Source of the DNA: Stieleria sp. JC731
Lineage (GTDB): Bacteria; Planctomycetota; Planctomycetia; Pirellulales; Pirellulaceae
Assembly (NCBI RefSeq): GCF_020966635.1
Contig: NZ_JAJKFQ010000003.1
Coordinates: forward strand, 1-64,000
Reading direction: 5' to 3'
DNA: 64,000 nucleotides
Each line of letters opens with the position of its first letter. Position 1 is the first letter of the stretch. A model generated the notes under the pieces. The model saw only the letters and a list, made by a program, of their open reading frames with translations, made no database searches and was not told where the DNA came from. This document shows, piece by piece, positions 48,102-58,260 of the stretch. A program made the position numbers and the translations under genes.

Positions 48102-49547
48102 ATGAATTCACAAGCTTCCAACAAATCGTTTGCGCGTTTAACGGCACGGGAAAGGATCACTCAGGTGGTCGAGACGTGGTTCCTTACCGAGCCGCTCTTA
48201 TTTGCCGCATGGACGATCCATGATGTGCAGCCCCAGCCACACATTGAAACGGTTCGTGTCGCGAGAGGAAAAGTTGAATTCAATCCGATGTTCATCTTAT
48301 CCCTTCGTCGCGATCAGCTGCGCGAGGTTTTGACATTTGAAGCGATGCGGATTCTGTTGGGACATCCTTATGAAAGGCGTAAGCCGAATCCGGACTTGTC
48401 GTATATGGCGAGCAACCTAACTGTGCAGGAATGTGTTCGAACGAACTTGCCGATCCCTCGCGCCAAAGACATATTCGGTTCTGACGAATTCAGTGACCAA
48501 TATTTCGAATTTTACTACCGTGAATTGTTCGAGCGGCAGCAGAAGGATGAGCCGGACGAGCAGCCCCCAGAGCAACGCGAAGATAAACTTCAAAATAATG
48601 ATCGTGATGAGGCTTCCACGAACGACTCAAGCGATCCGGCCACGGACTTAACACAGGCTTCAGAAGATGAAGCAAACTCGGATGCTGAACTAGATCTCAG
48701 TCAACGGGACAAAACCAACGACGCCACGGATGCCGATTCCTCGAGTCCTGAATCCGAGTCAGGAAGTTCTGACGGTACCGAGAAGGGATCTGTTCCTCTT
48801 CAACGGTATGCAGATGCGGAGCAAGTCGGAACCGAAAATGCTGCCCAATGGGATAGCGACGAACTTCTTAAAGACGAGATCAACGCGGCGGTGCGCGAAG
48901 CCGCCGAGACAAGTGGCTGGGGAAGTATCGGCGGATCGGCCAAGGAGCAATTGCTCGCGACTTTAAACCCTGTGATGGATTATCGCGGAGTTTTGCGACT
49001 GTTCCGCCAAAATGTGCTTTCTGTTAGACGTCGATTGACACGAATGAAACCGAGCCGGCGTTATGGATTCGCCCAAATGGGAAGCCGGTATGACGTGACA
49101 ACGAAGCTTCTATTTGCCGTCGACGTTTCCGGTTCGATGAGCCGTTCCGATTTGCAACTAGGATTTTCGGTTGTCGGCAAATTCTTTCGATACGGTGTCG
49201 AATCGGTCGATGTCTTGTGGTTTGATGAGGAGCTGCGGTCCGAAGCAGTCACGATTCGGCGGGCACGACGGCAATTTGAAATCACTGGCCGTGGTGGCAC
49301 AAATTTCCAGCCCGTGATGGATTACATCGATCAACATCCAAACTATGACGGGCTGATCATTTTCACCGATGGCTATGCACCGGTGCCTCAAAAACCGCAG
49401 AACGCTCGAACCAAGGTGCTATGGCTATTTCGTGATGAACACACCTACCAAAAAATGAACGCGGCACTGAAAGGGTTCGGAAAGTCGGCGTATATTCACT
49501 CCGAACGCTCAAAGCCACGCCAATCATTGTCGCCATTCACGCCGTGA
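48102..49547 (+). CDS. vWA-like protein of the DUF2201 type (putative metallopeptidase-like N-terminus)
   Basis: 481 residues. Residues ~15-150 resemble the DUF2201 N-terminal domain, which in relatives carries HExxH followed by a further His. Here the site reads TFEAMRILLGH, so the first His is missing while the Glu and the last His remain. Residues ~150-250 are a long acidic Asp/Glu/Ser linker. The vWA domain (~330-470) has an intact MIDAS: DVSGS, Thr in GRGGTNF, and Asp in IFTDGYAP. It is the partner of the MoxR ATPase 12 bases upstream. No signal peptide; cytoplasmic. AGGA precedes the ATG. Confidence 0.85.
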   Translation: MNSQASNKSFARLTARERITQVVETWFLTEPLLFAAWTIHDVQPQPHIETVRVARGKVEFNPMFILSLRRDQLREVLTFEAMRILLGHPYERRKPNPDLSYMASNLTVQECVRTNLPIPRAKDIFGSDEFSDQYFEFYYRELFERQQKDEPDEQPPEQREDKLQNNDRDEASTNDSSDPATDLTQASEDEANSDAELDLSQRDKTNDATDADSSSPESESGSSDGTEKGSVPLQRYADAEQVGTENAAQWDSDELLKDEINAAVREAAETSGWGSIGGSAKEQLLATLNPVMDYRGVLRLFRQNVLSVRRRLTRMKPSRRYGFAQMGSRYDVTTKLLFAVDVSGSMSRSDLQLGFSVVGKFFRYGVESVDVLWFDEELRSEAVTIRRARRQFEITGRGGTNFQPVMDYIDQHPNYDGLIIFTDGYAPVPQKPQNARTKVLWLFRDEHTYQKMNAALKGFGKSAYIHSERSKPRQSLSPFTP

Positions 49548-49690
49548 AGGTCGTGTTCTATCCCGCTGATATTGTGGAACGGGGAGCCAATTTTTGAGAG
49601 ATCAGGGCTGAAGATCAACATCTCGCTACGCCACCGTGCGATGAACGGACGCAAAAGGTGAACGGCATAACGAATTGTCGACCACAGAAA

Positions 49691-52600
49691 CTATTCCGTT
49701 ATTGCTTTGATCATTTCAATCGCCTTTTGAGCTGCCTCGGCTGTTTTGGGATCCTGGGACGATGCTAACTTCGCTGACGTTTTCAAACAGGCAATGAGAG
49801 TCTCGCTGCGTTCGGCGTCGAACTCGTCTTGGTATTTTTCTTTGACCTGAAGCATTCCTTCGACGGTATCGAGATCTTTCACCGACTCAAGGGCAGAGCG
49901 TTCCCAGAACATCAAGCTATACATGGCGATAGCGTTTGCACGAGACTTCAAAAACGGTGAAAGCGAATCGGTATCACGGACCAGTCTCGCGAATCGATAG
50001 GCGAGTTCAATCGCTTGGCGTTCGTTGCGATTGGAAAGGATCCGCTGCGCGTCATCGAGAAGCTGCGCCAGTTGCCGGGTTTCACCTTGCGATTGTGGCT
50101 GCAAATGGTTGAGTAGCAGCCGGGCACCGTCCTGAAGGTCTGCAACCTTGGTGTTCGAGATCGACGATTGCTGAGACATCGCAAGTCGTTCACTGAGTTC
50201 GAAGATCGCTCGTGTTGAGATTTTGGAAAGCTGAACAGCTTCCTGTGACTCTTCGGAGAATTGCGGAAGTTTTGGCCGTCGCCCTACGATCGTTTCGATC
50301 ACATATGTGAAAAGTTTTGGGTCTTCCGAACGGGTCACCAAATCGGTGAGCGTCCCCATCGTTCGCAGAAACTCCGACGCTGTACCCGCATCACCGCAAC
50401 GCTTTAGACCTTCGATTGATTGAGAAAACCGCGCGTTCTCGCCGAGAACCAAAATTGTTCCCCATAGCAAATGGACTCGGCCGGGATGATCGGCAAGTTC
50501 GCTCGATGCGACTAAGTCCATAATCTGTTCGGCCATTCGCAACGCATCGCTGCTGTTGCCGCGAGCTTGCTCGATTTGCATTTTCCAGACCAACCATTCG
50601 GCCGCAATAAATCGGTCCTCGTCGAATTGCTGGTCGGTGGGTGGCACGTCAAAGGCATCGGCCGCCTGATCCAGAATCGCTTGTTTTTCACTGCCGGTGT
50701 AAAAGCTGGCGCGTCGAAATAGTGCTCGCCCCAGCGAGAACTGCGCTTTTAGATCCTTCTGGCCGGTGTCCATCGCTTTCTGAAACGCTTCGACCGTCAA
50801 GTCAAAGAACCGCTTTCGGCGTTCGACTTCCTCTTCTGTGTCGCCGGCGGAACAGTAGAAAGCGATGTCTTCGCAAATGTTTCCTTTCGTGGTCCAAGTT
50901 CCGGCAAGTGTCCAGGTAACGAATTCGCTTAGATTTGGTTCGTAGCTATCTAAGGCGGCGGTAATTTCTTCGAAAGATGACTTCAGTATCGGCAGCTTGA
51001 TTGCAACATCGTCCGATAGATAGGCGAGTCGGACACCGATCGCAGCGGCATCGACCAAAGCTTCGAAACGTTGAGCTTTCGATCGCACCGTCATGTTTTC
51101 AGCCGTAGCGATTCGATTCACAGCCTGTTGATAGAGCGATCGTGCCATCGCGAAATGGTCCGATTTTTCGGCCGGGTCATTGGTCGCATCTCCGATTAAC
51201 CGGTAGGCATCGGCACGCCAGCGAGATTCCATGACCGGAGTCGCACCCATTGCTGCGGATCGATTTGCAAACCGAAGCATGGACTCTCCGTCTCGCTTTT
51301 CCATTGCGAAGAAAGCTTGAGCGATGCGGTTCAGGTATTCACTGCGATGATCCGGATCAAATTGTGGATCTTCTAAACTCAAAAACGTGGTCGCAATGAG
51401 GATTCGAAGTCGTTGATCGGGATCATCCTCGTAAAGCTTGACAACGGTTTGGTCGGTGTAGACCGTTGATGTCAGCTTGCAGAATAGTTTGGTGATGTCA
51501 GCATCAGTCGTTGGTCCGGATGACGGCTTCGGAATGATGTCGTTGGACTCAAGATGCATTTGAGGGATCAATACCGTTTCGATGGTGGGCTTGATCACGT
51601 TTTTCAGCAGATGGGATTTTGTAACCGACTCTCCCTTATCGGGACCGAACTGTTCCATGCCAAAACGATTGAGAAGCTTGATGGTTGGCTTGAACACCAA
51701 CTGATTGGCAATGAGCCTCTTGGCTTCTGTGTCGGATGCTCTTTGGAAGTAGCTCATCGCGACGCTGTGAATTGCGAGGTCCAGTTGACTGGAATCCGGG
51801 AGCGAAGGCAGATTCAATCGGTAAGCCTGGCCAAGACGATTTGGTATTCGAACTGTTTCCGGATCGCCAGCACTGAGGGCTACCGATTGGATCAATCGTT
51901 CGCATTCGAGCTGAAGTGAAACTTCGTCTTGGATGTGGTCATTGAAAAGTTTGCCGACACGTAAATAGTCGAACGCTCGTGTAAGCTTTGCGTCCTGCGT
52001 TGTTCCAGGGCGATATCGTAGATTCGCAATTTCGTCATTTCGAATGTCGGACAATTCGATTGCTTTTAGCGCCATCATGTCGGCCCCGTTTTTCAATCGC
52101 CAATTGTCCAGAAGCTCAATTGCCACACGAGATTTATTTCGCAGTGTAGAGCTACCAGGATCAGTTGCCTCACCATTGATCGCAGCGACACAGCACTGCA
52201 GAAACGGATGATATGCGTTAGAAACGAGGTCTAGTATGGATGACTGTCCATTGCCAATCGCATCGCTTGCCTCTGCGAGTTGGTTTTTACCGCCGCCACG
52301 TATCATGCTCTCGATTCGCAACGCGCCGGCCAAGCAGCGGTAACGTTCGCTGGAACTGACTCGATCGATGCAGGTAAGCAGCGTTGGGGCGATTTCACCG
52401 CTACGCGAAACCACATCGTCACTGGGCAGTATCAATGCGGCCGCCAAGGGAACCGCAAACGCGGCCGGAGAAACCTGGACACCGAACTGTGTTTCGATAG
52501 CGAGTAGCGATTCGACTTGTCGCTTGAAATCGATCTGATTTGGCGTGAATGAATTGGCGAGCAGTTCTGCGTTGGTCGCACGGATAAAACTTTCGATGAC

Positions 52601-54982
52601 CGGTCCAATATTTAAAGACCTGACATTGGCGAGCGTGATCCCGCTGGTTTCCAAAGCAACACGCAGTTCTGGCATTGCCGTTTGCTTAGCACGAATCTGG
52701 TTCAGCGTGTGAACAAGGCTCACCAACGTTTTTCGAGGGGCATCGAGATTGGACGCGGTATCCAGTTTTTGCAGCAGTGCTGTCGTGGTCGACCAGTCGT
52801 TGTCAATAATCGATTCTCGGAGCCGAGCGATCAGACGGTCGGTCTCTAGCAGAGGGAAGTCGCTTCGGACTTCATCTAAAACTGAGTTGGCGATATTGGA
52901 GTTGGTGACAACTCCGGTCGCCACCGGTTCGACGGCACTAATGTATTGATCGCGGATTTTTAACCAGCGTGACAGGTAAGGTTCTAGCCCACTGTCGAGT
53001 CCGACTAGCTTTTCTGCTCTTGCGAAGTCCGCCCTCAGGTCATCAGCCAACCAATCGTTGACGGTCCAGGATTGAATCGGTTGGCCAATGGTATCCGCCA
53101 CAGCAACGAGTAAAGCACACAGCGGAGTGCTTAACGAATCGGCTTGATCAAACGTTGGCGACTGTTCTTCTAACGCGGTTCGTACGGTTTGAATATCGTC
53201 GCGAATGATTGCTGAATCCTCTAGAAGTCTCCAGCGGAGATTCGCTGCGGCTAGCAGTTGATTGAACTGACGATGGGATTCAATAAGTTCTTCGTTCTCG
53301 GAATCAGACCACTGCTGCATTCCATTGTTGATCGATTGCTTGACGGATGCCTGCTGTTCGGTCGGTGATTCGGCATCGACGTTTAGCATTTGGAAACAGT
53401 CATGCAGTGCAGACCGTTTGTCAGAATTGCGAATCGACTTTCCAGACGCTTCGATTTCAGCCAGCGTCTGATGAACTCGGTTGACTAGACGGTCGGCCGC
53501 ATTTGCAAACAGCAGTTGACTACTGGTGCGCAAATCCACCTCGTTGTTTTCAGTCAGCGAAACCGGCGCACTGGATGCAAGATCACCGGCTTCGCTTAAG
53601 ACCACATTGATCAACGTGAAGCTCGACTCGGCGAATGCCTGTTGATCCGTGCGGTCGTAGCTTGCTTGCGTTCGGGCAAGCAATTCACGAGCGGTATTGA
53701 TCTCACCTTGATTAACAAAGCTATAGAAGCTCTCAGGGAAAAAATACCACCACGAGGTGACTCCGATTGTCGAGACTAGCAGAAGTGTGGCGATCGTGGA
53801 CAGGATGCGAGTGACGGTGATGCCGCCGCTTTTCTCGACTCCTGACGCGACTGCCAGTGCCGTGATCATATCGCTGCAAGAACGGTAGCGTTTCTTGGGA
53901 TCACGCTGCAGTGCCTTTTGAAGGACTTTCCGTTCCGGCGGCGTCAGCGCCGTCAAGTCAAGATTGCCCGTTGACTTTGCCGCGATCATGCTGGCATGGG
54001 TTGTCACATCAAATGGAAGCAACCCAGTTCGCAACTCGTAGTAGGTGACGGCGAGTGAATACTGGTCGACATAGAGGTTTTCGCCTGATGTGGTCGAAAG
54101 GTGCTCGCCTTCCAAAATCTCTGGCGATGCATAGGCGGGTGTCGCGTGAGTCTGTTGTGTTGCGCGGACATCACGTTCAATCTTTTTGGCCAGACCAAAG
54201 TCACAGACTTGTGCTTCGCCACCAACCAATAAAATGTTTTGCGGTTTAATGTCAAAGTGGTAGACGTCATGCTCGTGGTTGAGCAAGTCGATCGCGCTAG
54301 CGGCCGCACGCAAGTACCGAATCGTTTCCTCCGGTTCAATCCCCAAAGGAGTTTCCAAGTCCGACGGCGGAAGCCCGGCTTCTTGGCGGACGTATCGCAA
54401 GCGGTCATAGAGCGTGCAGTCACCGAGCCCCATGACGACGATCAATTGCTCGGCAGTGATTCTTCGCTTGGGCGGTTGATTATCCGGAGACTCCAGTGGC
54501 TCGCTGATTGCAGAGTCCGGTGACAGACCAAACGACGGATCGAAAGAACCGTGCATGGTTGGATCGATCGCCATCGTTCCGCCAATTTCGGCATCCGAAG
54601 GTTGAGACGCGCCGGGCGGTGAAGGAGGCTGATTTGTGGTCCCAGGAAATGGGTTTGGTGGAGCCGAATGGACCGAATCCAGGGTTAGTTCTTCCGTCTC
54701 GCCATCGGCCAAGATTCGACCACTGGCGTCCTTGGTCCAAAACCCAAATAGCGGGCAGAGGTTCGGGTGGTGAACGTCCCGAATGGTTTTGAGCGCCTTG
54801 AGCTCCTTTCGTCCTCCGACGTCTTTCAGGGAGCGAACGATTTTAAGTGCAACCTTGATTCCGCCAGCTGCTTGTGCCTGCCATACGTCCCCAGCCATTC
54901 CACTGCCCAATGGGGCGATCAGTGTATATCCGGGGACGATTTCCATTCCTGGTTGGAATTCGACAGGTGGAGGACTGGTCAT
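49691..54982 (-). CDS. Giant membrane Ser/Thr protein kinase (PknB-like) with long helical C-terminal region
   Basis: 1763 residues. The kinase domain (~20-385) has the glycine loop LGSGMAGDVW, Lys47 in VALKIV, catalytic Asp244 in YHFDIKPQN (Phe replaces the Arg of HRD, so a non-RD kinase), Asp261 in DFGLA, and APE as SPE. About 120 Pro/Ser-rich residues (~95-200) are inserted between the N-lobe and the hinge. One membrane helix (~395-418) follows. The remaining ~1340 residues are helical, with TPR-like stretches, and should face the periplasm or the outside. This is a typical planctomycete kinase design, though very long. It probably senses envelope or protein partners; no substrate gene is adjacent. 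Single gene; ATG start. Confidence 0.9.
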   Translation of the reverse strand: MTSPPPVEFQPGMEIVPGYTLIAPLGSGMAGDVWQAQAAGGIKVALKIVRSLKDVGGRKELKALKTIRDVHHPNLCPLFGFWTKDASGRILADGETEELTLDSVHSAPPNPFPGTTNQPPSPPGASQPSDAEIGGTMAIDPTMHGSFDPSFGLSPDSAISEPLESPDNQPPKRRITAEQLIVVMGLGDCTLYDRLRYVRQEAGLPPSDLETPLGIEPEETIRYLRAAASAIDLLNHEHDVYHFDIKPQNILLVGGEAQVCDFGLAKKIERDVRATQQTHATPAYASPEILEGEHLSTTSGENLYVDQYSLAVTYYELRTGLLPFDVTTHASMIAAKSTGNLDLTALTPPERKVLQKALQRDPKKRYRSCSDMITALAVASGVEKSGGITVTRILSTIATLLLVSTIGVTSWWYFFPESFYSFVNQGEINTARELLARTQASYDRTDQQAFAESSFTLINVVLSEAGDLASSAPVSLTENNEVDLRTSSQLLFANAADRLVNRVHQTLAEIEASGKSIRNSDKRSALHDCFQMLNVDAESPTEQQASVKQSINNGMQQWSDSENEELIESHRQFNQLLAAANLRWRLLEDSAIIRDDIQTVRTALEEQSPTFDQADSLSTPLCALLVAVADTIGQPIQSWTVNDWLADDLRADFARAEKLVGLDSGLEPYLSRWLKIRDQYISAVEPVATGVVTNSNIANSVLDEVRSDFPLLETDRLIARLRESIIDNDWSTTTALLQKLDTASNLDAPRKTLVSLVHTLNQIRAKQTAMPELRVALETSGITLANVRSLNIGPVIESFIRATNAELLANSFTPNQIDFKRQVESLLAIETQFGVQVSPAAFAVPLAAALILPSDDVVSRSGEIAPTLLTCIDRVSSSERYRCLAGALRIESMIRGGGKNQLAEASDAIGNGQSSILDLVSNAYHPFLQCCVAAINGEATDPGSSTLRNKSRVAIELLDNWRLKNGADMMALKAIELSDIRNDEIANLRYRPGTTQDAKLTRAFDYLRVGKLFNDHIQDEVSLQLECERLIQSVALSAGDPETVRIPNRLGQAYRLNLPSLPDSSQLDLAIHSVAMSYFQRASDTEAKRLIANQLVFKPTIKLLNRFGMEQFGPDKGESVTKSHLLKNVIKPTIETVLIPQMHLESNDIIPKPSSGPTTDADITKLFCKLTSTVYTDQTVVKLYEDDPDQRLRILIATTFLSLEDPQFDPDHRSEYLNRIAQAFFAMEKRDGESMLRFANRSAAMGATPVMESRWRADAYRLIGDATNDPAEKSDHFAMARSLYQQAVNRIATAENMTVRSKAQRFEALVDAAAIGVRLAYLSDDVAIKLPILKSSFEEITAALDSYEPNLSEFVTWTLAGTWTTKGNICEDIAFYCSAGDTEEEVERRKRFFDLTVEAFQKAMDTGQKDLKAQFSLGRALFRRASFYTGSEKQAILDQAADAFDVPPTDQQFDEDRFIAAEWLVWKMQIEQARGNSSDALRMAEQIMDLVASSELADHPGRVHLLWGTILVLGENARFSQSIEGLKRCGDAGTASEFLRTMGTLTDLVTRSEDPKLFTYVIETIVGRRPKLPQFSEESQEAVQLSKISTRAIFELSERLAMSQQSSISNTKVADLQDGARLLLNHLQPQSQGETRQLAQLLDDAQRILSNRNERQAIELAYRFARLVRDTDSLSPFLKSRANAIAMYSLMFWERSALESVKDLDTVEGMLQVKEKYQDEFDAERSETLIACLKTSAKLASSQDPKTAEAAQKAIEMIKAITE

Positions 54983-55096
54983 CAGACGTAATCAAATGTG
55001 AGAGCTGAAAACAACAGTATGCGGATAAGGAAGGCGGGAGGTCCAGATTGTTTCAATCGCGTCCCTACAAGTTAACACGACCATTGGATCGACGAT

Positions 55097-55128
55097 GTTG
55101 CAAAAAGGCAACGTGTCTTGTTTGACAC
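55097..55128 (+). other. Two small hairpins in the leader of the YTV gene
   Basis: GTTGC/GCAAC (55097-55112) and GTGTC/GACAC (55113-55128) sit back to back about 90 bases before the YTV gene start. They could be a leader structure or a weak terminator, but the stems are only 5 bp, so this is tentative. Confidence 0.25.
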
Positions 55129-55216
55129 CCCACCCCCGCAACCTAAGTTTGATGCGAAACCGCAACGTCTGCGGCGAAAACTCCACATCCGATGATCTTG
55201 TCCGGAGCGAGACACC

Positions 55217-56056
55217 ATGTTTGCCGCTAGATTCTGGGGCTCATTTGCTACCGCTATCGTGTTGTTGCCATCCATCGCGCAGGCTTGTGATGATTGTGCA
55301 AAATGTAAAGGCACCGGGTGGTGCACCAAGACCGTTCAGGTCCCTTGCACCGTGATGAAGACAGTCACGGAAACCTGTTATCGCGAGGAACAGCGTGTCG
55401 AGACGGTTCTGGTTCCCAAAACGATCAATGTTGAGAAAGAAATCCCCTACGAGTACAACGCTTTGGTCTGTGTCGAAAAAGTCGACGAACAGGTTATCGA
55501 GGTGAAAACACCAAAGTTTCGCTGGGTTGAACAAGAATACGAAATCATGGTACCGGCCAAAGATACGGTTACCAAAGTGCGGAAGCGAACTGAATGTGTA
55601 CCGGTCGTTGAACAGCAAACCTGCATCGAAGATCAAGGATGCTGGAAAATCGAAATGGTGGCGACAGCTTCGTGCGGCGGATGCAAGTGCACCGAAAAGA
55701 AGGTTTGGTGCCCAAATCCGGTGGAGGTCACTAAAGACGTGACGGTGATGAAAGAGGTTTGTGTCGAAGAGCCTTACACCTGCGAAGTCGATATCATGGT
55801 TCCATACAAGAAGACTCGCAAGGTAAAGGAGTACTTCACCAAGACGGAAACAAAGACGATCAAACACCCCTATAAGACGATGGAGTACCGAAAGAAGACC
55901 AAGATGGTCAAGGCTTGCATCCCCGAATGTGTTCAGGTCGAACAGGAACGCACCATTACTGTCAAAGTCCCATACACCGTCGAGAAAGAAGTGCCATGCA
56001 CGGTGATGAAGACGGTCGAACAGTCTTGTGCGTGCAGCTGCGGATGCGGCGTCTAA
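55217..56056 (+). CDS. Cysteine-rich YTV-type cell-wall protein
   Basis: 279 residues with a Sec signal peptide (residues 1-23, cleavage before CDDCAKC). The mature protein has 23 cysteines and repeats of V/T-rich strands such as VPCTVMKTV, VPYTVEKEV and MVPYKKTRKV. This pattern matches the planctomycete YTV proteins, found in the proteinaceous, cysteine-rich wall of Rhodopirellula. VPCTVMKTV occurs near both ends of the protein, pointing to internal duplication. The role is structural, probably crosslinked by disulfides. ATG start with GGAGCGAG upstream. Monocistronic, divergent from the giant kinase. Confidence 0.85.
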   Translation: MFAARFWGSFATAIVLLPSIAQACDDCAKCKGTGWCTKTVQVPCTVMKTVTETCYREEQRVETVLVPKTINVEKEIPYEYNALVCVEKVDEQVIEVKTPKFRWVEQEYEIMVPAKDTVTKVRKRTECVPVVEQQTCIEDQGCWKIEMVATASCGGCKCTEKKVWCPNPVEVTKDVTVMKEVCVEEPYTCEVDIMVPYKKTRKVKEYFTKTETKTIKHPYKTMEYRKKTKMVKACIPECVQVEQERTITVKVPYTVEKEVPCTVMKTVEQSCACSCGCGV

Positions 56057-56242
56057 TGATGTGTTGATGCCCAGTTTTATCTTTTACAAAGTCGCCTCCC
56101 GCTCCGAAATGGCCGCGCGAAAGAACGCTACCTACACGGAGTCAATGGCGACCATAGAACGACGGTTGGCGACAAGACACCTGCGATCGCTGGATGACGC
56201 GATCTGAGATCATGTGTGGTCAATTCACTTTGCGAAACACAT

Positions 56243-57580
56243 TTACTGCGAGACCGCTTCACTGTGACTTGTTGCGTATTCCGGCAAGGTGTCCAATAGA
56301 ATCTGGTCGATTGTTTTTCGCAGCATGGGAGTTAGGTGACGGTATTCGTCTGCTTGTTCTCGGCCACCTAAAATCGCAGCCAACCGCTCCAAAACTTGCT
56401 TTCGCGTGATCTCCGGAAGTCCCGCGAAGGCGTCTGAATAAATCAGGTAGCTGCATGGGTGTTTGAAAAGTCGAGTTTGCAGGTCGAATTGACGAAGCGA
56501 TCGGCCTTGCGAATCCAGTTTTCCCTGGCTTTCAAATTCAGTGGCGTAATCTGTTGTGCCGGTGACTTTATCCGTGAGCTGAAATTCTTCACAGAACAGC
56601 AGATAGTACAGCAGGTCGTCGACAACCGCCTTGATCCGGCGATGGGCGCTGTCACTAATAAAGCCCTCTGGACGCTCAAGCAGTTCATTCATTTGAAAAG
56701 ACTGATGCAGCGCCAGACGCGTTTCATAGTTCGCCGCAGCGATCGCATTGTGCATCTGGGTTTGATGCTCCAGCACCATCAGCGCAACGATATCGCTATG
56801 TGGCGTTAGGTAAGTCTCGGTGCGGAAATGCTCGGTAAGGTTGGGAACGTTCGCACCTGGTTCTCGATCGAACGTCGTTTCGTCCCCCATACAGATGGTG
56901 TTTCCCATGTGCTTCATTTCGCCGTGTGAACCGGTCACGTACCAACCTCCCCAGCGATCTTTGAACTCGCTGGTGTGATCGGTAGTGAACGTTCCGCTGC
57001 CTAATTTTGGGCGACCAGCCGCATCGGGAAAGACACTGCGAACAAGGTATCCTGGGATCCCTTGCGTTCGACTTGACGCGTGACAAGACAAGCATCCGCC
57101 TTTGTCGCGGACGAAACGTGGTCGAGCGGATTGGTCCTGTTCGAGCGTGTAAAACGTTGCCCCCTGATTGGCATCCGTTGCCGCTATCTCGATCACATCG
57201 CCGCGTTGACAGTATCCAACATAAACGTCGTCGTTAAAATAAAGTGACCGAGGTCGACGCGGTGAGATCTTCGAAAGCTGCAAGCTCGTTTTTGAAAAGA
57301 CCAGCGACTGCGAGTTGATCGGGATTTCAAGTGCTTTCAGTAGCGAGATCAGGTAGCCATATTGCTCGTCAAATTCGAGCGAGGCTTCGCCGGTTTCTAG
57401 CTTTCGCTGCAATACTGCAACGCGATCGTTGACCTCGGCGTTAAGGTAGTCAATTGGCGGACGTTCGTAGGAAACTCGCTGCGCCGATGCGGTGATTGCG
57501 AAACCAAAGAGTGTCGCAGTCCAGAACGCAACTTGAAGGCAGAGCTTCTTGCGATCGGTTTGTAGAATGAGGCGGGGCAT
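56243..57580 (-). CDS. Secreted mono-haem c-type cytochrome-like protein
   Basis: 445 residues with a Sec signal peptide (hydrophobic ATLFGFAITASA, cleavage near residue 33). A single CxxCH (Cys163, Cys166, His167; CLSCH) should bind haem c covalently. The rest has no named family that I recognise; it is long for a simple electron carrier and helical in its second half, with several conserved-looking His residues (HGEMKHMGN, HQTQMHN). It may be a planctomycete-type haem enzyme or binding protein of the periplasm. It is divergent from an Rrf2 regulator, sharing a 231-base promoter region, so Rrf2 control is plausible. Confidence 0.78.
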   Translation of the reverse strand: MPRLILQTDRKKLCLQVAFWTATLFGFAITASAQRVSYERPPIDYLNAEVNDRVAVLQRKLETGEASLEFDEQYGYLISLLKALEIPINSQSLVFSKTSLQLSKISPRRPRSLYFNDDVYVGYCQRGDVIEIAATDANQGATFYTLEQDQSARPRFVRDKGGCLSCHASSRTQGIPGYLVRSVFPDAAGRPKLGSGTFTTDHTSEFKDRWGGWYVTGSHGEMKHMGNTICMGDETTFDREPGANVPNLTEHFRTETYLTPHSDIVALMVLEHQTQMHNAIAAANYETRLALHQSFQMNELLERPEGFISDSAHRRIKAVVDDLLYYLLFCEEFQLTDKVTGTTDYATEFESQGKLDSQGRSLRQFDLQTRLFKHPCSYLIYSDAFAGLPEITRKQVLERLAAILGGREQADEYRHLTPMLRKTIDQILLDTLPEYATSHSEAVSQ

Positions 57581-57811
57581 CGAACAACTCTCGGCGTCGA
57601 CGGTTCGTCAGATGATCAGGTGGGACGGTGCGCAAGCTTGACGAAAACTGCACCCAAGGGTACAGATATAAGGTGGCTAGGTCAAGTTGCGAGCCGCAAA
57701 GTCTTTTTGCGTTCCGGTCTGTTTGATTCTGATTTGCCGCGATCAACCGTGGTCAGATGGTTAGCCGGAGCTGCCTCGTGATTGCGACTTTTGATTGAAG
57801 GATTTTCGACC

Positions 57812-58234
57812 ATGCTTTCCAAGACGGCAGAGTACGCTCTTCGTTCGATTCTTTGCCTCGCCAGCCGAGACAGTGCGGCTTCGGCAGACACTTTGGCTAC
57901 AGAGACAAAAGTGCCGAGGCGGTATTTGACGCGAGTCTTGCAGGATTTGGCGAGCGCCGGTTTTGTGACATCGCGTCCTGGCCCTGGCGGCGGGTACGTG
58001 CTTTCCCAGCCGACTGATACGACGACCATCCTGGATGTGATCAACGTTGTCGATCCGATCAAACGAATCAAAGCGTGTCCGCTGGGGCTGAAAACGCACA
58101 CCGAGCTTTGCCCGCTTCACGCAAAGCTTGACCAAGCCTACGCGGATGTCGAGTCAGCGTTTTGTAGCGTCACGCTTAAAGACCTTTTGGAGTCGACCAG
58201 TTCGATCATCCCGCTTTGCGAAAGTGCAGAATAG
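57812..58234 (+). CDS. Rrf2-family transcriptional regulator
   Basis: 140 residues from ATG 57812; TTG 57782 would add ten residues not found in the family. The winged helix-turn-helix opens with [15 protein letters not shown] and has the typical [10 protein letters not shown]-like wing ([13 protein letters not shown]). Cys89, Cys100 and Cys118 could bind a Fe-S cluster, but their spacing (11 and 18) differs from IscR/NsrR. Family members sense Fe-S state, nitric oxide or redox. Divergent from the haem protein gene, so it likely controls that gene and itself. No operator could be read confidently. Confidence 0.88.
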   Translation: MLSKTAEYALRSILCLASRDSAASADTLATETKVPRRYLTRVLQDLASAGFVTSRPGPGGGYVLSQPTDTTTILDVINVVDPIKRIKACPLGLKTHTELCPLHAKLDQAYADVESAFCSVTLKDLLESTSSIIPLCESAE

Positions 58235-58260
58235 TGCGTGGGTCCAACGTGAGTTTTAGC

